Source: Diospyros lotus (lineage: Eukaryota > Streptophyta > Magnoliopsida > Ericales > Ebenaceae). Taken from it: a stretch of DNA of 64,000 bases. Positions within the stretch are counted from its first letter, which is position 1; every line of letters begins with the position of its first letter. Shown here piece after piece: positions 56,231 through 64,000 of this stretch. The notes under the pieces are model-generated. The model had not been told where the DNA came from. It was given only the letters and a program-made list of their open reading frames with translations, and made no database searches. The stretch lies in NCBI RefSeq assembly GCF_014633365.1, contig NC_068343.1, positions 24,149,307 through 24,213,306 of the forward strand. Reading direction: 5' to 3'. Both the position numbers and the translations under genes were made by a program.

Positions 56231-56909
56231 AATTTTAGCCAACTCCTTCCGGTGGAGGTGGAAGGAACTTCATTTCCTTTCCTATGTTCACATTTAGGCT
56301 TGAATTAATTATTTTTGGAATTATGAGTACTCCAAAAGCATCACGGGTGCATGAGATGTCCAAAAACATCTACTTTCCTGAGATTCCTCTGCATTTCTAG
56401 AACACACCAAAGGTTGACTGCAGTGGCAATATTATCTCGTTTTATTTGTAATAATTCAATTATATTTAGATGTAACTAAATATTTTAGGATAAATTTCAT
56501 CTCAATCCTTATAGTTTTGGCTATATTTTACATACACCCTTATATATTTTACTTTTTAAGTATTTCTTGTTCTATAATTTATTTTTTATTAACTTTTTAG
56601 AAAACCTTAAAAAATTATGTATAAACAAAGTTACTTAGATACGTTTACATCTCTAATCATACGTTGCATCGTTATTATAAAAGTAATGTTGGTAGAATCC
56701 CTTTGACTACTTTGAAATGGGTATCATCCCCTATTTTGTACATCAAAGTAATATAATTTGTTTATAATTGTTGAAGTTTAATTATATATTGTATTTTGTA
56801 TCCCATTAATATAAATGTATAATTTTATCGATATATGACTATCACTAAAAGTCAAAATAGTATTTTAAAAAATTATTATACGAAATATCATGTTTTGATG
56901 TATTAACTT
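56231..56909. other. AT-rich DNA, nothing recognised
   Basis: No open frame, repeat or RNA signature is seen on either strand. Confidence 0.5.
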
Positions 56910-57865
56910 TGTTGTGGGGTGCCCTAGCAAAATCAAATTCAAAATCTCAAAATCAAACCAAGTATCCAAGAAGGCTGAAGAACCAAAAGACCCTGGAGAT
57001 TTTTCTGGGAAAAAGTCTCTAGATGACTCTGAAGAGTTTTCGAGCAATCATGTCCTAAATCCCTAAGCCCAAGACTTACCCCCAAAAAGTCTTCTAAGCA
57101 TAAGTCATCTAATGACTGCGAAGAGTCTTCAATGAAAACTCATCTGAATGATTCTCTTTTGGGGCATCTTATCCCCAAAAGTACCTTTAGGCCCTCCGAC
57201 CCGTACCCTTTTCACCCGAAGAGTCGAGTCACCTTAGCATGCCATGTGTCCTGCCTTGCCAAGTGGCCTAGCCATCGAAGCCTATAAATACCCCCCAGGT
57301 TCGCATTATGTAGATCCAGATTTAGCACTCGAAGACCCAAACCTAACACTTTAGATCCAAACCCATCTGAGGACTCCTATCCGAAGACTCTCATCCAAAG
57401 CCTCATATAACATACATTCATACTTTATTCTACAGCATGGCACCATCTGACTTTGGCTTCAGAGGGCTTGTGCGAGAGAGTTCCATGCGTGCTTTCTAAC
57501 TGTGTATGTGTTGTAGACTCATCCAAAGACCTTAATATCTAACACCTCTCGGAGACTCACCCAACTCTCTCAAAGCCTTCCATTAGAAGACTCACTACTG
57601 AAGACCCAAGTCTTCCAGGAACAAGCCTTTCAAAGACCTAGCACTCATTCAAAGACTCAAGGTATATTTTTTACCTCTCTCGAACAATGGATCAAGCGTA
57701 ACCTTGTAAATTTTTCTTTCTCGGACAGCAGATCGAGCCATCCTCCCAACAAGTGCCTACTAGCATCCCTTACTGACACATACCTTATCTTTAACTTCCT
57801 CATTGGGCTCTGCCAAGCTGTTTTCCAGGACATATAAATTTAATTGTTGTATTCTAGAAACAACA
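56910..57865 (+). mobile_element. Probable solo LTR with TATA box, class unknown
   Basis: TGTTGTGGGGTGCCC at 56910 and TTCTAGAAACAACA at 57865 form inverted LTR-type ends (TGTTG/CAACA), and GCCTATAAATACCCCCC (about 57280) is a typical TATA region followed by a leader with repeated GAAGACTC/AAAGACTC words (57330-57660). The flanks AACTT and ATTTG do not match, so the boundaries are tentative. No primer site follows. Confidence 0.5.
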
Positions 57866-58254
57866 ATTTGACACATGTTAAGCTCAAGGGTGGGATAATA
57901 AGATTTTGATGATAACAAAAATATTTTTATTGAGATAAAAATAAAAATAAAAAATTTTAATTAGCTCTATGTGGAGAAGAAATGTTTTTTTTTTCATGGC
58001 CTTGTATCTTAAGTCAACTGATGTTGCAGCTTAAGTTGACAAAAGTTAGGCAATATCTTGGTTATGAATAGAATTATTTAATTATTAATAACTGGATAAG
58101 GTTTTATGCTAACACTTTAAGCCCAACCCAATAGCGCTTAGAGTTTCCATATGGTTCTCTATAAATAGGACTATAAACCCTAAAATCACGATGTGTGAAT
58201 TCAGATTTTGCAAGGGCCCACTCTCAAATATTCCCGCTAGCATAGGATATTCGA
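57866..58254 (+). mobile_element. Copia-like LTR fragment
   Basis: GGGATAATAAGATTTTGATGATAAC (split here as GGGATAATAAG and TTTTGATGATAAC) resembles a polypurine tract followed by a copia LTR start. CTCTATAAATAGGAC (about 58160) is a TATA region, and AAGTCAACTG / AAGTTGACAAAA (58012-58040) are GTYAAC/GTTGAC palindromic words like those in element K. It is cut at about 58254 by the minus-strand gypsy LTR D. Confidence 0.5.
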
Positions 58255-60521
58255 AAGGAGGTCGTCACAGCGATGATATAGAACAAGACCATATTAAAAC
58301 AAACAATTCATTTCATTACTAGCAGTGAAAACCTAAGTAAGATTCAGTTACATTTGCAATACCTCATAAGTCTAGGCTCGAAGGCCATACAAAATAAATA
58401 AGGGGCTCTAGTATGAATTAACAAAATAAAACTCATTTCATTACAAGCCTCTCCAAAATGCTACTAAGGATCTTCAAGGTAGGACGTGTCTCCGTATACC
58501 ATTATTCCTGGACCTTAGTCCCACTAGACTCGCCCCTAATAACAGCTTTTCCTTTACCTAGAATGATAAAGGAGATCAAGTGAGCCACAAGGCTCAACAA
58601 GTTCGAGAAACAATAAACAATGAATAGGATCTAAAAACATGGTGACACCAAAAAGAGTAATCAAGTACTCAACAGTCATGTACAAGATTCATAGTTTATG
58701 AATTTATAAATTCTAATTTAAATGCATCATGCCACCATGTACCACTATCCAAATGTGCATATAAATTCAATGTCAGTATTAAATCTCGCAAGCTTGCAAG
58801 CCATCAATCAACACATGCAAAAGTGCATCATGTAAATAGAATCTCATAAATAAATATAGAGTCAACCTGCTGGGTTATGACCACCTCATTCCGTGCCAAG
58901 TGCTCTAGGGTACCCTTTCTCTTCGGGCAAAAAAATAGGTGCGCAAGATATATGTACATTATGTACATATATGCATTTACCAACCACATGCATTTAAATC
59001 CTTGTTTTCCAAATATAAATAATTTCAATACCATTCACCCAACCAGGTCCTTCACCATCATCAGATAAATCCAGCATATCTTACTTTATAATATTTACTA
59101 AACTCATGATGCAATCTATCATGCCATTTATAACACCAAATCAATTTGGGAGATGCTATTTAAGGTTACATCTTGATTTACCATTTGAGGAGTATTATAG
59201 ATTTCATATGCTATTTTTTCCATCATATAATTTCTTTCAATTCATTTAACTGGTGCTAGTATGTATTTACTTGTATTCATGCTTGTAGCTCAACCAAAAG
59301 AACCCAAAAAGAATTACATATCAACGATTCCTTAAATTTTTAGATTTTTTGGGTGATTTCAAAGGACTGATTCGAGTTCAATATTTGATCAATTGCCCCA
59401 AACAAAATTTTGAAATTTAAGTTCAAGAACTCTAGTTTTGGGAACATCAAACGGATTCACAATCGGAATTATCCAACAAAAGTTATTCCACAAAAACTAC
59501 CACAATGCGAAATTCAAAATAGTAAAATTCTAGATTTTTGGCCAAGATTGATGGGGCCATTAAAGACTCAATATGAAGCCAAATAACATGGGTAATATAT
59601 CAAAACTAATCCTAAGATGTTTAGTTTATATCCTAACAAACAGATCTCAATTGGAAGATGGGAATAGAAAGTTATAGGCCAAAGAATACCCTGTGGGTAG
59701 ATTACACGAAGACGGTAAGCAACGAATTTCTTGGAAAAATTAATTGGGTTGTTAAGGGCTTAAAATGTAAAATCATACATCAAATCGAAGATTATGAAGT
59801 CTAGTTTCCAAGGCATCAAACAGATCTTAAATCTGATATCATCACAAGGAGATATACTTAAAGGAATGAAACATGGTCAGATTCACTACAGTAAACCACG
59901 AATTTGAGAGGCACATTAAGATGATTTCTAGCATCTTCGGATGATAGGAAAATTTATTCAGATGTGGGAATTGTAGCATTCAAATGTTAGGAAAAAAATC
60001 AATATAATTTGATCAACTTACATGAAATTCATCCAGATGTGGGAGGAACTCATTCAGATGAGCTTGATATATATTTGGATGAGACTATTCTAGGTAGTTT
60101 CAACATCATTTGGTAATCAGGGCATAACTCTAGCTTTCGAGGTCCGATTGAGATGATTCAAGATGTTACGGAATGACAAGAAAATTATCTACAACTTTCA
60201 TGTTTTGATTTTTGAGACTCTAGCTTCATCAAGGTTAAAATTGGGCTCAAAGTTTATGCTATTGTGATCTATCTAGATATGGTGCCTTGGGCATTTGAAT
60301 CAGATGGGCTTTTGGGGGTTATTCGGATATGGAAAAATTCAGTTATGGCCTTTAGGGCTTAAGGGTGGTATCCGGATGTGTATGTATATCTTTTTAGATA
60401 TGGCTATCATTGAGTGTAGTATTCAGATGAAGATGTTGATTTTTAAGCGAGACATTCGGATGAGGCAAAAAGCATTCGAATGCAAGACACTTTCATTGAG
60501 GGATGACATTCAGATGGGTAT
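58255..60521 (-). mobile_element. Minus-strand gypsy LTR D, left part
   Basis: Carries the minus-strand gypsy LTR block ACCTAGAATGATAAAGGAG then GAGCCACAAGGCTCAACAAG (58556-58600), parallel to 9620-9655 and 18680-18720. No coding region. From 59950 to 60520 it holds an array of CAT-N4-ATG words. It is interrupted at 60521 by solo LTR R (duplication GGTAT) and resumes at 63174. Confidence 0.7.
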
Positions 60522-61454
60522 TGTAATACCCAGGAATGATTTGAGGATATAAACGGTATTTAGTGAAGGGCATAAATGGACTTTGTGGAAAAATAAGACT
60601 ATAGGGTACACTAACGTAACTTTAGACGATCGAATTAGTCAGAGGGAGTACCCTGGACCCTAGATAGCCAAGGAAAATGGTATAGTATCGACAAGTAATA
60701 CGAGTTATGATTTTAGGCATCAAAAGAAGTTGGATCGGGAACGGTTCCCGGTATAGCTAAAAAGGCAATTGTGATTTAGGCTGAAATATCGAATTATCGT
60801 ACGGGGCATCCGAGAAGTCAATGGAACCCCGAGGAAGTTCATATTTGGCATATAGAGTAACCCTTCAGTAGTTTTTGGAAGAAACAAAAGGGTTTGTAGC
60901 CAAAACGAAGATTCGGGCCTAAGTGCAGTTTTTCAAAATTGACAGAGAGAGATCGAAATGATATTGTTTCAAAATTTTAAAGAGAATGTTTTAGGATATT
61001 TCAAAAAGTTATAAAGGTCTTTAAAGAGAAGTTCAGTTTTTGAGCCAAGGGCAAAATCGTAATTTTTGATGTTGGGGTAAAAGTGTAATTTACCTAAAAA
61101 TTAGGGGCATTAGCGTAATTAGTCCATTTTTTTAGGGACTAAAATGCAATTAAAATTAGTCCGAGGACCATGTTGAAAAGGGTTAAAGTGCAATTACCCA
61201 AAAGTTCGGGTCAAAGTGTAATTATTGAAACCTTTTTACTAGTGGCATTTGGAAAATTCAGGAAAAGCCTCATAAATGACTTTAGTGATAAAGATGAGGT
61301 TTCATGATGATATTAGAGATAAGATGAAGCCTTATGATGAGGTTAGAGATCAGATGAAGGCTCATGATGACTTTAAGGATAAGATTTGATTAGATAAGAT
61401 TTGGATAAGATTTAATTGGATAAGATTTTGTTGGATATGATTTGAATAAGATTT

Positions 61455-61790
61455 GATTTGGATAACAAAGATTATATAAAATCTTAGAAGATTTAGAATG
61501 ATTGTAGAATATCTTAGAAGATATGGTAATGATTATATAAAATCTTAAAAGATTTGGAATGATTGCAGAATATCTTAGAAGATTTGGTAATGATTATATA
61601 ATATCTTTGAAGATTTACAATGATTGCAAAAGATATTAGAAGATTTTGGAATGATTGCAAAAGATATTAGAAGATTTGAAATTATTATAGAAAATCTTAG
61701 AAGATTTACAATGATTGCAGAAGATCTTTAGAAGATTTGGAATGATTGTAAAAGATTTTGAAATATTTGAAATGATTGCAGAATATATCT
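61455..61790 (+). repeat. ~30-bp tandem repeat with AATCTT/AAGATT arms
   Basis: About ten units of 30-32 bases of the form TCTTAGAAGATTTGG then AATGATTGCAGAATA. Nearly every unit holds the short inverted repeat (A)ATCTTAGAAGAT(T). It lies just upstream of the TATA region of solo LTR R. Confidence 0.85.
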
Positions 61791-62398
61791 TTCTTGGTGG
61801 CTAAGTTTCCAAAACCTATAAATAGGGGTTCATAACCAAAGGTTTCTCATTCGAAATTGTGAGAAGTTCGTGCCAGATAAGAGAGCTTCGGGTTTAGTAG
61901 ATAGAGGGCTTTTTAAGCATATGCGAAGCATAACACGCGCAGAGCACTTGGGTAGCGCGTGAGGGCGTGTAAGAAGGTGGTTTGGTCAAAAAACTTGAAG
62001 AGTTGCACAAAAGTTGAGGTTCAGCACAAGATTTGAGGCATTTGAGTTTTGTTCAAGGTGAGTGGTCTGATCCTATCTTTACCTTATCTTGAAAATATGT
62101 TGGAAGGTGTGTAGTGGGTTCAGGTGGGCGGTGTTACCCTCCCGAACTTAGGTTACACGCAATTGGGACCAGTTCTAGTGAGCGGTTTTACCTCTGGAAC
62201 TTGGGTTGTTCTGCAAAGGCGTTTTACTTATGTATTTGTGACATCATTTGCATATTGAACATGTGATATATTGCATCAACTGTTTTTACTTATAAAAGAG
62301 TCTGTGCATGGCATGTGATTTTCATATCATCGGGTATTGATATTCGTGTTGGTGTTGTGTCCGTATGGGATGGGATGGAGTCTACTTGAGATTGGGAC

Positions 62399-62545
62399 AA
62401 TGTTAAACCAGGTGAACGGGTGTCACACTGGGGAACTCGAGGGAATAATGTTAAACCAGGTGAATGGGTGTCATGACGGTGCACTCGAGGGATTAATGTT
62501 AAACCAAGTGAACGGGTGTCACAGTGGGGCATTCGAGGGATTAAG
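62399..62545 (+). repeat. 48-bp tandem repeat, three units
   Basis: TGTTAAACCAGGTGAA-type words start at 62401, 62449 and 62497, exactly 48 apart, each with GGGTGTCA and CTCGAGGG-like blocks. Because 48 is a multiple of three, the plus frame 62337-62732 stays open (131 codons) and reads a 16-residue repeat with core MLNQVNGCH. No domain is recognised and it lies in R/U5 of an LTR, so coding is unlikely. Confidence 0.88.
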
Positions 62546-63173
62546 TATGTCGCGGCAAGCTCAACCCCAACGGTGTGTGGAATGGTGTTTTCCACGGGAG
62601 GTTGAGTATGCCAGGGTGATTTCTCAAGCTAGACGTGTCTTGCATATTGTTGTCTTCGTATGCCATGCTCGTGTGTCTTTCATGCATTGTATAAACTGTT
62701 TCATGCCGTTACTTAGATATTTTATCATCTAACCTGGGTTATGCCCCTGGAACGTTTAATGTTCCAGCCAGGGACTGCTGCGAGGGCAAGGAGGTGGCCA
62801 GTTGAGGGCCAATGATGCTTAGTTTGATAGTCGTTGTAACATTTGGAGGCTTTAATATGTATCTCAGGTTGTAAATGAACAGTCGTATATTAGCAATGTT
62901 ATCATTTGATCTGTATGGCATATTTTTCTAAGGAAATGCAATGTAAGAACTACGGTGTTTTGATATTAATGTGTCCGCTGCGTCGTATTATGTCCCATTT
63001 AGTTTAAGATTATTGATCTTGGTAGTTAAACGGGCAAGGCTGGGGTTCTCGGGGTTTGTATCTGCATGAAAAGATTATTCTGACACACCGCGCGTGTTGA
63101 GCTTGAAAAAAAAAAAAAAAGAAATCCCGGGGATACCCTTATAGTGACACGCCTGGCGAGACGGGGTGTTATA

Positions 63174-63990
63174 GGTATTGTTGTATTCGAATGTCAGACA
63201 CAACTTAATAGAGTATACATTCGGATGACACTTCACTCATCTAGATGTTAGACACACATTTGGGGCTATTCAGATGTGCTATAACGAACATAGATACGAC
63301 ATATATATATATATATAACGTGGCTTCTTTGGATACAGCGATGAACAAAATCTCATATCCCATCTAGTCAAGAAATATACCATTCCAAAAAGAAATCTAG
63401 GGTGATACAAACCCCATTCAAGACCTCAATAAGACTCATGAAACATCTAGCAAGAGGTTTAAATAAACCCACAACAGGAGAACACGTACTGCGAAAATAT
63501 ATATATATATAATACCAAACAATGAAATAAATGAGGGGAAGATAACAGGAAAACTTGCACGAAAATAATAAGAGTGCATGAAAACTTGCATGAAAATAAA
63601 ATAATGGTGTAAGAAAGAGACCTTACCTGTTAATGAAGGGTGAAGAAGAATCACCTGTTTCCTCACTTCCACTGAAGCTCCTATTAGCCTAAAACGCAGC
63701 ACAGAGAAAAGAAGCAAGCAAGGAAGAAAAAGAATAAGAAGACGAAGAAGAAGAAGAAACTGAAGATAAAGTCGTAGATGAAGACGAAAAATGAGAGAAA
63801 GCAAGCAAAGGACGTTGGACGTCGGAAATGATACACCAAGGAGGAAATCCTCAGCGTAACAGAGGGGATAAAAAGAGGGTAGCAAGTCTGCCCCTTGCAT
63901 CCCATGGCAAATTACTTGACTGCCCCTCACCCTCACAACGGTTAAATGAAGGTCTAAGGGCGCTATTAACATTTGCCATTTTCTCATTTT
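63174..63990 (-). mobile_element. Gypsy LTR D, right part, leaving the window
   Basis: Resumes after solo LTR R with more CAT-N4-ATG words (63188-63280), TA microsatellites at 63301-63318 and 63499-63511, and a GA-rich block (63720-63820). The long minus frame at 63987-63436 (183 codons, Leu/Phe-rich) is the reverse of this GA-rich block and is not a supported protein. The window ends before the LTR start (minus) is reached. Confidence 0.65.
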
Positions 63991-64000
63991 CTTTTCCCAT

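Larger units (their letters stand above)
60522..63173 (+). mobile_element. Solo gypsy LTR R
   Basis: Starts TGTAATACCCAGGAATG at 60522 and ends GGGGTGTTATA at 63173 (last dinucleotide changed from CA). The exact duplication GGTAT flanks it (60517-60521 and 63174-63178). A TATA region (CCTATAAATAGGGG, about 61815) gives plus orientation; the R/U5 part shares blocks with LTR C and the left LTR (ACTTAGATATTTTATCATCTAA near 62708). Length 2652 bp, no coding region. It contains two repeat arrays. Confidence 0.9.

Noticed and set aside
56910..57865. A host promoter with TATA box and leader
   Set aside because: TGTTG/CAACA ends favour an LTR, and no coding region follows the leader.
59653..60520. 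Possible host promoter or gene with ATG-rich repeats
   Set aside because: It is inside the minus-strand gypsy LTR D. The repeated words are CAT-N4-ATG palindromes and the 85-codon frame at 60295 has no domain.
63436..63987. 183-codon minus-strand frame rich in Leu and Phe, like a membrane protein
   Set aside because: It is the reverse of a GA-rich LTR block and has no domain. The hydrophobicity follows from CT-rich codons (TTC, CTT, CTC).

Overview
This window is plant nuclear DNA from an intergenic, heterochromatin-like tract; I see no convincing host gene. The evidence is a pile of LTR retrotransposons of types known from angiosperms: Ty3/gypsy elements with CCHC gag, tRNA-Met or tRNA-Lys primer-binding sites and (in two Tat-lineage copies) a second RNase H-like domain and an antisense gene; a Ty1/copia element; and a Cassandra-type LTR carrying a 5S rRNA-like promoter. 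Almost every coding region is broken by stops and frameshifts, so the window is a fossil record rather than a set of working genes. The species cannot be told from the sequence alone.

Layout. 1-2503: most of a plus-strand gypsy LTR entering from the left. 2504-3194 and 8770-9293: old LTR-like pieces. 3195-5075: minus-strand gypsy LTR with an 82-bp tandem repeat. 5076-8769: a 2.65-kb LTR, tRNA-Met primer site and partial gag of a plus-strand gypsy element. 9294-41309: one ancient minus-strand gypsy element (here 'A'), delimited by GAGGT/AAGGT, swollen to 32 kb by nested insertions. Inside A: a solo LTR in its 3' LTR (11189-12969), a solo LTR in its interior (14905-16395), and a copia element 'K' (18979 to about 39984) in its 5' LTR. 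K's own 5' LTR is split by a complete Tat-type gypsy element 'L' (20049-31944, duplication GATTT), and L's pol is split by another solo LTR (22900-24849). K also carries an inverted solo LTR of its own family (37395-38658, duplication ATGTG).

41310-56230: a 1.41-kb sequence present twice in tandem, the first copy split by an 11.2-kb insertion (42515-53721). That insertion is a solo gypsy LTR ('C') hosting a second, truncated Tat element 'I' (about 44698-53301) next to a Cassandra solo LTR (53302-53528). 56231-63990: AT-rich DNA, two copia-like or unclassified LTR pieces, then a minus-strand gypsy LTR ('D') that leaves the window on the right and is split by a 2.65-kb solo LTR (60522-63173, duplication GGTAT).

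How the parts work together. L and I share one plan: gag, protease, RT, RNase H, second RNase H, integrase on the plus strand; a tandem-repeat block just after pol; then an antisense coiled-coil gene before the 3' LTR. In I the antisense gene can be traced as three exons with phase-compatible GT-AG introns. The points most worth a second look are this antisense gene, the dense arrays of ~10-bp palindromes (GTCGAC core in several LTR families, CAT-N4-ATG in another), the inverted-LTR hairpin at the K 3' end, and stop codons that look like C-to-T decay at methylation-type sites.
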